64,000 nt of DNA from Lysobacteraceae bacterium P (GTDB lineage: Bacteria; Pseudomonadota; Gammaproteobacteria; Xanthomonadales; Xanthomonadaceae). Below are positions 8,647-16,374 of this stretch, in pieces; position 1 is the stretch's first letter; each line of letters begins with the position of its first letter. The stretch is from NCBI GenBank assembly GCA_005503055.1, contig SCOX01000002.1, forward strand, positions 124,001 to 188,000. The letters run 5' to 3'. The notes beneath the pieces are model-generated. The model saw nothing but the letters and a program-made list of their open reading frames with translations. It had not been told where the DNA came from and made no database searches. Made by a program: the position numbers and the translations under genes.

Positions 8647-9855
8647 TTAGTCCTTCGAAGCAGCGTCCTTAGGCGCTGCGTCCTTCGTCGCCGGTTGCTC
8701 ACCGGCGGGGGCCTTCGCGGCGTCGCCTGCGGCGGCGGTCTTGCCCGCGGCGTCGACCGGCGAAGCCTTGGCCGGCTTGCCCGGTTGCGCACGCTGCACG
8801 CCGGAGACGATGACCTGGTCGTTCGGCGCCAGCCCCTTCGTCACGACCCAGTTGCCGCCCTGCTGGCGGTCGGCCACGACTTCCTTGCGGGCGACGTTGC
8901 CGTCGCTGCCTACGACAAGCACGAACGCGCCCTTGGCGTCGCGCTGCAGGCCGGCCTGCGGCACCAGGTAGGCGTTGGGCTGGATGCCCAGCGTCGCGTT
9001 CAGGGTGACGAAGGTGCCCGGCAGCAAGGTCTTGTCGGGGTTCGGGATCAGCGCGCGCAACGCGATCGCGCCGGTGCTCGGATCGACCACGTCACCCGAG
9101 AAATCCAGCTTGCCGGTACGGTTGTACGGCGTGCCGTCGGGCAACACCACGGTCACCTGCGAATCGCCCTGCGTGGTCTGCGCGCGACGAACCTGCTCCA
9201 GCTCGGTGACGCTGAGGGAGAAGTTCACGTACAGCTGATCGATCTGGTCGACCGTGGTCAGCAGCGTCGGCGTGCCCTGCCCGACCAGCGCGCCTTCGGT
9301 GACCATCTGCTGGTTCGCGCGCCCATTGATCGGGGCGGTCACGGTGGCGTAGCCCAGGTTGATGCGGGCATTCGCCAGCGCCGCTTCGGACTGCTTCACC
9401 GAGGCGCCGGCACTGCGTTCGGCGGCCAGGGCGTTGTCCAGATCGGACTGCGAGACGAACTTTTCAGGCGCCAGGCGACGGGCACGTTCCGCGGCGGCCT
9501 TCGCGTTGGCGTAGGTGGCCTGGGCGGAAGCGAGCGAGGCCTGTGCCTGGCCGACCTCGGCCTGCAACGGCGCCGGATCGATCAGGAACAGGACCTGCCC
9601 GGCCTTCACGTCGCTGCCTTCCTCATAGACACGGCGCTGAAGCACGCCCGGCACGCGTGCGCGGACGTCGGCGCTGCGATAGGCGGCCAGGCGGCCGACG
9701 AGATCCTTCTGCAGCGGAACGTCGCCCGGTTGCACTTTGACCACGCCGACATCCGGAGGCGGCATGTCGCCGGGAGCCTGATCCTTGCCGCCGCAGGCGG
9801 ACAGTACGAGGGCCAACGCGGCGGCGATGGCCACCGTGCGCGGGTTCTTGACCAT
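8647..9855 (-). CDS. RND efflux periplasmic adaptor lipoprotein (AcrA/MexA family)
   Basis: A 402-residue membrane-fusion protein. The N-terminus MVKNPRTVAIAAALALVLSACGG is a lipoprotein signal with lipobox LSAC, so Cys would be lipidated and anchored to the inner membrane. Next come the first beta-barrel and lipoyl half ('GDVPLQKDLVGRLAAYRSADVRARV'), a coiled-coil hairpin with Ala-rich heptads ('AQASLASAQATYANAKAAAERARRL'), the second lipoyl half ('GYATVTAPINGRANQQMVTEG') and the membrane-proximal domain. The tail after 'VQRAQPGKPAK' is low-complexity Ala/Lys/Asp. It is transcribed just before the RND transporter. No TetR/LysR regulator is adjacent; the upstream neighbour is bioD on the same strand, 113 bp away. 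Confidence 0.95.
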   Translation of the reverse strand: MVKNPRTVAIAAALALVLSACGGKDQAPGDMPPPDVGVVKVQPGDVPLQKDLVGRLAAYRSADVRARVPGVLQRRVYEEGSDVKAGQVLFLIDPAPLQAEVGQAQASLASAQATYANAKAAAERARRLAPEKFVSQSDLDNALAAERSAGASVKQSEAALANARINLGYATVTAPINGRANQQMVTEGALVGQGTPTLLTTVDQIDQLYVNFSLSVTELEQVRRAQTTQGDSQVTVVLPDGTPYNRTGKLDFSGDVVDPSTGAIALRALIPNPDKTLLPGTFVTLNATLGIQPNAYLVPQAGLQRDAKGAFVLVVGSDGNVARKEVVADRQQGGNWVVTKGLAPNDQVIVSGVQRAQPGKPAKASPVDAAGKTAAAGDAAKAPAGEQPATKDAAPKDAASKD

Positions 9856-9968
9856 GGGGGAAGACTCCAGTTCCTTCGTTACGAGCGTCGAAGCCCGGAT
9901 GGGGTTCTAATTCCTATACCGGCCAGTCTAGCATTCATCGGGAGCAGCCCATCTCCCATTGGTCACGC

Positions 9969-10646
9969 CTATCGCCGATCGGGCGGTTCAAGCAAAGACT
10001 TCAGACGTGCCGGATCGGGCATTTCGTGGAACGGAAGCCGTCCCCAGCACGCTACTGGCAGCCGCTGCTTCAACAGCGTGAAGTTGTCGTCGGCACGGGC
10101 CATCGCCGGGTCGATGTCGTTGGCGATCCAGCCCGCAAGGTGCAGGCCGTCGGCCTCGATCGCCCGCGCGGTGAGACGCGCATGGTTGAGGCATCCCAAC
10201 CGCAGCCCCACGACCATCACCACCGGCAGACCGAGCGCGCGCACCAGGTCCGCCTGATCCAGGTCGGCCGCCAGCGGCGCGGCCCAGCCGCCGACGCCTT
10301 CCACCACCACCGCATCGGCCTGCGAGCACAAGCGCGCGAATGCGGCCTCGATGGGGGCAAGGGTAACGCGGATGCCGGCATCGGCGGCAGCCAGTTCCGG
10401 CGCGAGCGGATTGGGCAGGGCGAAGGGATTGACGTCCTCATAGGCCGGTCGCGGCGCGCTGGCGGCCTGCAGGGCCAGCGCGTCTTCGTTGCGCCATCCA
10501 TCGGGCGTGCGTTCGCAGCCGCTGGCGAGCGGCTTCATGCCCACCGCGCGCAGCCCGCGCGCGCGCAGCGCATGCAGGAGCGTCGCACTGGCCAGCGATT
10601 TGCCGATGCCGGTGTCGGTGCCGGTGACGAACCACCCCCGATTCAC
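9969..10646 (-). CDS. bioD: ATP-dependent dethiobiotin synthetase
   Basis: A 225-residue protein beginning (GTG start) MNRGWFVTGTDTGIGKS, with the BioD P-loop GTDTGIGKS and 'MKPLASGCE' (the conserved K-P-x-x-S/T-G motif). 'VVEGVGGWAAPL' is the ...EG.GG...P...... motif that contacts diaminopelargonic acid, and 'LGCLNHARLTARAI' is the family's 'GTINHTLLT' counterpart. It closes the ureido ring of dethiobiotin from DAPA, CO2 and ATP, the penultimate step of biotin synthesis. The remaining bio genes are not in the window. It is divergently oriented to the methionine sulfoxide reductase gene, 69 bp apart. Confidence 0.95.
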   Translation of the reverse strand: MNRGWFVTGTDTGIGKSLASATLLHALRARGLRAVGMKPLASGCERTPDGWRNEDALALQAASAPRPAYEDVNPFALPNPLAPELAAADAGIRVTLAPIEAAFARLCSQADAVVVEGVGGWAAPLAADLDQADLVRALGLPVVMVVGLRLGCLNHARLTARAIEADGLHLAGWIANDIDPAMARADDNFTLLKQRLPVACWGRLPFHEMPDPARLKSLLEPPDRR

Positions 10647-10715
10647 CGCGCACCCCCTTTGGGACCGGCCGCGCCGGCCCCAACTACGCTGATAGACTGC
10701 GGAAAAGAGGCACTC

Positions 10716-11201
10716 ATGTTCACCAGTGAAAGTCTAAGCGGCACGAAGGCCGAACAGTACGAGCAGTTGCTCGCACAGGCGCGCGCACTCATGCACGGCG
10801 AGCCCGACCGCATCGCCAACGCGGCCAACGTGTCGGCGCTGGTCTACCACGCGCTTCCGCAGCTCAACTGGGCCGGCTTCTATTTCTTCGACGGCACCGA
10901 GCTGGTCGTGGGCCCGTTCCAGGGCCTGCCCGCCTGCGTGCGCATCCCGCTCGACAAAGGCGTGTGCGGAGCGGCCGCCTCGACCCGTCAGACCCAGCGC
11001 ATCGCCGACGTGCACGCTTTCCCCGGGCATATCGCCTGCGACTCGGCTTCCAACTCCGAACTGGTCGTGCCGCTCGTCGGTGCGAACGGCGAGCTGATCG
11101 GCGTGTTCGATCTCGACAGTCCGGTCCTGGACCGTTTCGACGTTGAAGACCAGCACGGCCTGGAGTCGATCGCGCGGGCTTTCGTGGAGTCACAGGAATG
11201 A
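10716..11201 (+). CDS. msrC: Free methionine-(R)-sulfoxide reductase, GAF domain (fRMsr/MsrC)
   Basis: A 161-residue single-GAF protein. Cysteines at C74, C84 and C108 have exactly the 10- and 24-residue spacing of the catalytic/resolving triad of E. coli fRMsr (C84/C94/C118), in 'GLPACVRI', 'GVCGAAA' and 'HIACDS'. Flanking motifs 'WAGFYFFDG', 'VGPFQG' and 'GVFDLDSP' are also family-typical. The enzyme reduces free L-methionine-(R)-sulfoxide with thioredoxin in the cytoplasm, an oxidative-stress repair function. The ATG at 10716 was chosen because it begins at the family N-terminus and has a purine-rich ribosome site (GGAAAAGAGG) in front. Its stop overlaps the next gene by 4 bp. Confidence 0.95.
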   Translation: MFTSESLSGTKAEQYEQLLAQARALMHGEPDRIANAANVSALVYHALPQLNWAGFYFFDGTELVVGPFQGLPACVRIPLDKGVCGAAASTRQTQRIADVHAFPGHIACDSASNSELVVPLVGANGELIGVFDLDSPVLDRFDVEDQHGLESIARAFVESQE

Positions 11202-11590
11202 CGACGGGCAAGCTCGACGCAAAGCAGACCGACAAGCTGCGCAATATCGGACCCAAGTCCGCCGCCTGGCTGCGCCAGGTCGGGCTGCGCACGCGCGAGG
11301 ACCTCGCCGCGGCGGGCACGGTGGATGCTTTCATGCGCGTCAAGCGCGCCGGCTTCAAGCCGACCTTGAACCTGCTCTACGCCATCGAGGGCGCATTGCA
11401 GGACTGCCACTGGCAGGAGATTTCCGACGAGCGACGCGGCGAGCTGATCCAGGCCGCCGATGCCGCCATCGCCTTGCTTCCGCCGCCGCGCTACCGCCCC
11501 GCGGCCGCGCCGGTCACCACCACGCAGGTGGCCGAAGACGCATCGATGGCGATGCCGAGCCTGTTCGACGAAGCCGCCGATCGCGACTGA
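11198..11590 (+). CDS. TfoX C-terminal domain protein
   Basis: A 130-residue protein. Residues about 10-85 ('LRNIGPKSAAWLRQVGLRTREDLAAAGTVDAF' and 'NLLYAIEGALQDCHWQEI') match the stand-alone TfoX C-terminal (helix-hairpin-helix-like) domain. The N-terminal TfoX/Sxy domain that activates competence genes is absent, so a direct competence-regulator role cannot be assumed. About 45 residues of Pro/Ala-rich tail follow. It is translationally coupled to msrC (ATGA overlap). Function unknown; nucleic-acid or protein binding is the general expectation for the fold. Confidence 0.8.
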   Translation: MTTGKLDAKQTDKLRNIGPKSAAWLRQVGLRTREDLAAAGTVDAFMRVKRAGFKPTLNLLYAIEGALQDCHWQEISDERRGELIQAADAAIALLPPPRYRPAAAPVTTTQVAEDASMAMPSLFDEAADRD

Positions 11591-11654
11591 CGATCCGGCG
11601 GTCGCAAGGCGAAAATCCCGCCTCGTATCCGAATGCCGTAGACTTCGCCCCGCT

Positions 11655-11876
11655 TCGAGGTGACCCGGCGGCGTCCTGCCGGCGGGTTGAAACGGGAAGC
11701 CGGTGACGCCGCACGCGGCCAACCCGGCACTGCCCCCGCAACGGTAAGCGAAGGCGGGTCCGTCAGGGCCCGGGCTCGGCACACCGCCACTGTGCACACG
11801 CACGGGAAGGCGCCGCAGCCGGAAGATGCCCTCGACGAGGATGTCCTCCACTCGCGAGTCCGGAGACCGGCCTCGA
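11655..11876 (+). promoter_or_regulatory. Cobalamin (AdoCbl) riboswitch
   Basis: The 5' leader of btuB carries the ordered conserved blocks of a B12 riboswitch: 'GGGAAGCCGGTG' (around 11694), the core 'CTGCCCCCGCAAC' with GGTAAG (about 11728-11749), 'GCCACTG' (about 11787), 'CGGGAAGGCG' (about 11805), and the B12 box 'GAGTCCGGAGACCGGCC' (about 11856-11872). About 160 nt of further GC-rich leader separates it from the btuB ATG and probably contains the expression platform. Binding of adenosylcobalamin would shut down synthesis of the transporter. Confidence 0.93.
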
Positions 11877-12034
11877 CGCAAGGTCGCGCCTGTAAAGCGC
11901 GCGGACCGCCACTGGTTGCGATGCGGAGGGCGTCGCGGCGGCGACGTTGGCGCGCTGCGCCCGCTCCGCGGCCTCGATTCTCCCGGCAACCGATCCCCTT
12001 GCCGTCGGCGCAATCACGCGCTGGAGAAACCCCG

Positions 12035-13906
12035 ATGTCCCTGCGCAGCACCGCTCCCGTCCACGTCCTCGCGCTGGCTTGCGCGCTCGCCCTTCCCACG
12101 CTGGCCAACGCCGCGCCACAGGCGACGAACCTCGACGAAGTCATCGTCACCGCCAACCGCACCGCGGTGACCGTGAACGACGCGCTGGCGCCCGTGGAGG
12201 TCATCGATGCCGAACAGATCCGCCGCAGCCAGGCGCGCACGCTGCCCGACCTGCTGCGCGGCCGCGCCGGCATCACGCTGTCGAACCAGGGCGGCCAGGG
12301 CAAGCTCACCACGCTGTTCCTGCGCGGCGCCGAATCCGACCATGTGCTGGTGATGGTCGACGGCATCCGCATCGGTTCGGCGACATCGGGCCTGGCGTCG
12401 CTGCAGGATCTTCCGGTCGACCTGATCGATCGCGTCGAGATCGTGCGCGGCCCGCGTTCGAGCCTGTACGGCGCCGACGCCATCGGCGGCGTGATCCAGG
12501 TGTTCACGCGGCGCGACCGCGCCGGCTTCGCGCCGCGCGTCAGCGTCGGCGGCGGTTCCAACGGTCTCAACGAATTCGCCACCGGCTTCGGCGGGCGCAG
12601 CGGCCGCGCGTGGTTCGGCGCCGATTACTCGCGCAGCCACACGCAGGGCATCAATGCCTGCAACGGCTACTTCGACCCGATGACTTTCGACGGCGCCGGC
12701 TGCTTCATCGCGCCCGACTCCCAGCCGGACCGCGACGGCTACACGCGCGATGCGCTGTCCGTACGCGGCGGCGTCGACATCACCGACGAATGGACGCTGG
12801 AAGGCCACGCGTTGCGCAACGAGGGCGACAACGAATTCGACGGCGACTTCACCGATCGCGCTCAGACTGTGCAACAGGTCGTCGGCGGCAAGCTGCGCTG
12901 GCGCCCGAACGACCGCGTCGACCTGCACCTCACCGCCGGCCGCAACCTCGACTCGTCCGACAACTACCTCGGCGACACCTACCTCGACTACTTCAGCACC
13001 TACCGCGACAGCGCGACGCTGCAGGGCGACTTCGGCCTGGCCGAGCACCACCTGCTCACCGTCGGCCTGGACTGGCTCGACGACAGCGTCAGCAGCACCA
13101 CGCAGTACGACGAGACCAGCCGCGACAACAAGGCCGCCTTCGTGCAGTACCAGGGACGCTTCGACGCGCAGTCGCTGGAAGCGAGCGTGCGCCGCGACGA
13201 CAACGAGCAGTTCGGCGGCCACACCACCGGCGGCGCCGCGTGGGGCATCAACTTCGCGCAGAACTGGCGCGTCACCGCCGGCTATGGCAGCGCGTTCAAG
13301 GCACCGACGTTCAACGAGCTGTACTTCCCGTTCTTCGGCAACGCGAACCTGCGCCCGGAAGACTCGGAAACCTGGGAACTCGGCGTCGCCTGGCGCGCGG
13401 ACAACGTCAACGTGCGCCTCGACACCTTCAGCACGGAAGTGGACGACCTGATCGCCTTCGACGCGTCGATCAATCTGCCCAACAACGTCGAACGCGCGCG
13501 CATGCAGGGCGCCGAGCTCGGCGTGGACACGACCGTCGCCGAGTGGACCATCGCCGGCGCGATCAGCTACCTCGACACCGAGAACCGCAGCGGCTTCTTC
13601 GAGGGCAACGACCTCGCCCGGCGCGCGAAGAACAGCGCACGCGTCGACGTGGACCGCGCCTTCGGCGATTTCCGCGTCGGCGTCACCGCGGTGGGCGAAG
13701 GCTCGCGCTACGACGACGTCGCCAACACGCGCCGCCTGGGCGGCCATGGCACGCTCGACCTGCGCGCCGAGTACGCCATCACGCAGTCGCTGACGCTGCA
13801 GGCCCGCGTGGCCAACGTGTTCGATCGCGATTACGAGACGGTAGCCTTCTACAACCAGGCCGGGCGTGAGTGGTTCCTCACGCTTCGGTATGCACCGATG
13901 AACTGA
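12035..13906 (+). CDS. btuB: TonB-dependent vitamin B12 receptor BtuB
   Basis: A 623-residue outer-membrane receptor (E. coli BtuB: 614). It has a Sec signal peptide ending ANAAP, then a TonB box 'DEVIVTANR', a plug domain ('LPDLLRGRAGI', 'FLRGAESDHVLVMVDGIR', 'VEIVRGPRSSLYGADAIGGVIQVFT') and a 22-strand barrel ending in a C-terminal aromatic strand 'WFLTLRYAPMN'. The ATG at 12035 follows GGAGAAACCCCG and gives the signal peptide directly; the frame is open further upstream only through the riboswitch. The cobalamin riboswitch in the leader makes B12 the confident substrate. No btuF/btuCD genes follow; the next gene is an unrelated hydrolase. Confidence 0.95.
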   Translation: MSLRSTAPVHVLALACALALPTLANAAPQATNLDEVIVTANRTAVTVNDALAPVEVIDAEQIRRSQARTLPDLLRGRAGITLSNQGGQGKLTTLFLRGAESDHVLVMVDGIRIGSATSGLASLQDLPVDLIDRVEIVRGPRSSLYGADAIGGVIQVFTRRDRAGFAPRVSVGGGSNGLNEFATGFGGRSGRAWFGADYSRSHTQGINACNGYFDPMTFDGAGCFIAPDSQPDRDGYTRDALSVRGGVDITDEWTLEGHALRNEGDNEFDGDFTDRAQTVQQVVGGKLRWRPNDRVDLHLTAGRNLDSSDNYLGDTYLDYFSTYRDSATLQGDFGLAEHHLLTVGLDWLDDSVSSTTQYDETSRDNKAAFVQYQGRFDAQSLEASVRRDDNEQFGGHTTGGAAWGINFAQNWRVTAGYGSAFKAPTFNELYFPFFGNANLRPEDSETWELGVAWRADNVNVRLDTFSTEVDDLIAFDASINLPNNVERARMQGAELGVDTTVAEWTIAGAISYLDTENRSGFFEGNDLARRAKNSARVDVDRAFGDFRVGVTAVGEGSRYDDVANTRRLGGHGTLDLRAEYAITQSLTLQARVANVFDRDYETVAFYNQAGREWFLTLRYAPMN

Positions 13907-13923
13907 GCGCCATTGTGAACCCG

Positions 13924-13949
13924 GCGCGGCGTCCACGACGACGCCGCGC
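13924..13949 (+). terminator. Hairpin after btuB
   Basis: A perfect 10-bp stem GCGCGGCGTC / GACGCCGCGC with a 6-nt loop begins 18 bp after the btuB stop. There is no T-run, so efficiency as an intrinsic terminator is uncertain. Confidence 0.45.
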
Positions 13950-13997
13950 TCACCTGCACGTGCCGATCCTGTAGTCCCGCCCTACTCAGCGTGCGAC

Positions 13998-14543
13998 GTG
14001 ACCGGCCACGCCCTGATCATCATCGACATGATCAACGCGCTCGATTTCCCGCAGGGCGCGAAGCTGCTCGCCACCGCGCGGCCGGCCGCGCAGCGCATCG
14101 CGCGCCTCAAGGCCCGGCTCAAGTCACGCGGCGTTCCGGCGATCTACGTCAACGACAACTACGGGCAGTGGCGCTCGGACTTCCAGCACGTGATCGCGCG
14201 ATGCGGCGCGCAGGCGTCCATCGGCGCGCCGTTGGTCGAACTGCTGCGTCCGCAGGATGACGACTTCTTCGTTCTCAAGCCCGAACGCAGCGGCTTCCGC
14301 GACACGCCGCTGCGCATGCTGCTCGATCAACTCGGCGCGAAGACGCTGATCCTCACCGGTATCGCGCTGGATGTGTGCGTGTTCGCCACGGCCACGGACG
14401 CCGACATGCATGGATACGCGCTGCGCGTGCCGTCCGACTGCGTGGCTTCGCAATCGCCGGGTCGCAAACAGGCATCCTTGAAGCTGCTGCGCGATTCGCT
14501 CCAGGTCGACACCCGACCATCGCGCACCATCACGCTGCGCTGA
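13998..14543 (+). CDS. Isochorismatase-family cysteine hydrolase
   Basis: A 181-residue protein (GTG start, MTGHALIIIDMINA). The catalytic triad of the cysteine-hydrolase superfamily is visible: D10 in 'LIIIDMI', K94 in 'FVLKPERSGF', C127 in 'IALDVCVFAT'. The cis-peptide motif before the Cys ('LTGIALDVCV') also fits. Members include nicotinamidase, isochorismatase and N-carbamoylsarcosine amidase. The nicotinamidase metal-site pattern is not seen, so substrate cannot be assigned. Its last 14 bp overlap the convergent end of the following membrane-protein gene. No obvious partner gene is nearby. Confidence 0.85.
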   Translation: MTGHALIIIDMINALDFPQGAKLLATARPAAQRIARLKARLKSRGVPAIYVNDNYGQWRSDFQHVIARCGAQASIGAPLVELLRPQDDDFFVLKPERSGFRDTPLRMLLDQLGAKTLILTGIALDVCVFATATDADMHGYALRVPSDCVASQSPGRKQASLKLLRDSLQVDTRPSRTITLR

Positions 14544-16374
14544 GGCGACGTCCCGCGCGCGAGCGCTCCAGCCACCACAGCGCCGCACTGGCGAATAGCC
14601 ATGCGAGCCACCACGGCCAACGCGCACTCGGGTGGCGCGATGCCTGCGCCGATGCCGCGCCGACGGCGGTGCTCGTGGACGTGGCCGTCAGCTGCAGCGT
14701 CGCCTCGCGCAGCGCGTGCGCGTGCAGGCCCGGTGCCGCATCGTTCGCGCGGACGAAGAACGGCTGCGAACGCCCGCCCGAGCGCAACAGGTGCCAACCA
14801 CTCGCGATGGGCCAGAAGGCCGCGCAAGCGCGCGTGCCGGTCGCGGGGTCGCGCAGCAGCGCGTGCGAGCTGCCGTCCGGCGCGATGGCGACTGCGCCAT
14901 CCCTGATGCCGCACAGCGCGACGCGACGCCCTTGGCGCGCGTCGCCTTCGATCCCGAAACCCGTACGTGTTTGCGCACGAGCCAGCGTCGAAACCACTTC
15001 GCTCCACAGCGCGGCATGCACGTCGCTGCGACCGCCGAGCACGAGACGGAAGCTGTCGCCGAGCAGCCACACCCCCACACGACCGCGCCCGTGCGCACGC
15101 CACATGCCGAGCGCAGCGCCCTCCGTGTCGCGCGAAAGTGCCACAGCATCGGCGGCGAAGAGTCTCGCATCGCGTCGGGTCAGCTTCACGACCTCGGCGG
15201 GCGCTTCGTCGTGCGCGCGCGGCGCGTCCTGCGTTCCGGGACCGATGCGCGCGCGTTCGGCGGCATCGTCGCGCACGCCCGTCGACAACGTCACCGGCGT
15301 CGAGTCGCGACCGCCGTCGAGCGCGAACCCGAGCGAGCGCAAACGTCCGCGCTCGACCGCCGACAGCGGCCCGGTGACGCGCAGCAGCAAGCCCATGCCA
15401 TCGCGCACCGCGGCTTCCAGCGCACTGCGTTGCGCCTCGCCCAGCGACGACCACGCGCGCTCATCGACGATGGCGACGTCGAAGCGCGACAGGCTTCCGG
15501 CATTCAATGCGATCGGCGCGTCGCCGAGCTGCACGCCGCCGCCCACCGCGATCTGCGCGTGCGAGGGCAAGCCGGCGTCGTCGAGCCAGCGACGCAGGTA
15601 TTTCACTTCCGGTCCGGGCGCGCCGGCGAGCACGAGCACGCGCGCGGGCGCAGGCGCTTCGATCTGCAGCGGCACGTCGGCCTGTTCGACCACGCGCTGC
15701 TGCGCGTCGCGCAAGCCGATGGCGAAGGTCGCGCCCCCCGGTCCACGCGCGGCTCCCGACAACGCAAAGCGTCCGTCGACGCCGATCGCAACGCGATCGA
15801 CAGATCGCCGTGCCGGGTCGAGCAGTTCCGCCTGTCCGCCCGCCAATTGCGCCGCACGCCCGGAGATGCGGAACTCGTCGCCGGTGGCGATGCGCTGCGG
15901 TGCATCCACTTCCACCAAGCCCCGGGGCAGCGGCGGCGCGACGAATTCGATGGACAGCCCGCGCGCGGCGTCGCGGTCGCGCGACTCCAGCCCGTCCCCG
16001 ATCACGCGTACGCGCTGCGTACCCGGATGCCGGCGGATCGCAGTCGCCAGGTCCGGTGTGCGCTCCACGTCCGACCACGCCGGTGCTTCCGGCAACGCAA
16101 CGAGTGCCTCGCCCGCGCCGGCCTGTGCGCGCTGCGCTCCCGCGGTGGCGATGACGAGCGTGCCTGCGCGGCCCGGTACCGTCGGCGGCCAGATCGCGAA
16201 GTACAGCAGCGTCGCGCACACCGGTTGTGCGAGCAGCAACGCGGCGATGCGCCAGGCGCGCGAGCGCTGCGCCGGCTCCGCGCGCAGGTGCCGATAAAGC
16301 AGCCGCGCCATGGCGATGGCCGCCGCGAGCGCCAGCAGCAGCGCCGTCGTCATCGGCGAAAACAGGTCGGTCAT
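14530..16374 (-). CDS. Membrane protein of the MoxR/DUF58 operon (vWA/GATase-like fold, function unknown)
   Basis: The last gene of the nine-gene leftward operon, 614 residues. It starts at 16374, where its ATG overlaps the DUF4175 stop (ATGA). Two N-terminal membrane segments ('MTTALLLALAAAIAMARLLY' and 'IAALLLAQPVCATLLYFAIW') precede a large periplasmic part. A C-terminal membrane segment ('WPWWLAWLFASAALWWL') is followed by an Arg-rich end. Inside the soluble part 'VDERAWSSLGEAQRSALEAAVRDG' and 'GVWLLGDSFRLVLGG' resemble the glutamine-amidotransferase-like domain often found in large membrane proteins next to MoxR and DUF58 genes. That match is by eye and moderate. No catalytic Cys is evident at the nucleophile position, so a structural or sensory role is more likely than catalysis. 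Confidence 0.6.
   Translation of the reverse strand: MTDLFSPMTTALLLALAAAIAMARLLYRHLRAEPAQRSRAWRIAALLLAQPVCATLLYFAIWPPTVPGRAGTLVIATAGAQRAQAGAGEALVALPEAPAWSDVERTPDLATAIRRHPGTQRVRVIGDGLESRDRDAARGLSIEFVAPPLPRGLVEVDAPQRIATGDEFRISGRAAQLAGGQAELLDPARRSVDRVAIGVDGRFALSGAARGPGGATFAIGLRDAQQRVVEQADVPLQIEAPAPARVLVLAGAPGPEVKYLRRWLDDAGLPSHAQIAVGGGVQLGDAPIALNAGSLSRFDVAIVDERAWSSLGEAQRSALEAAVRDGMGLLLRVTGPLSAVERGRLRSLGFALDGGRDSTPVTLSTGVRDDAAERARIGPGTQDAPRAHDEAPAEVVKLTRRDARLFAADAVALSRDTEGAALGMWRAHGRGRVGVWLLGDSFRLVLGGRSDVHAALWSEVVSTLARAQTRTGFGIEGDARQGRRVALCGIRDGAVAIAPDGSSHALLRDPATGTRACAAFWPIASGWHLLRSGGRSQPFFVRANDAAPGLHAHALREATLQLTATSTSTAVGAASAQASRHPSARWPWWLAWLFASAALWWLERSRAGRRLSAA

Noticed and set aside
5638-10257. 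A 1,539-codon plus-strand open frame opposite the RND pump
   Set aside because: It gives Arg/Gln/His-rich translation with no recognisable motif and is fully antisense to two well-supported efflux genes and part of bioD.
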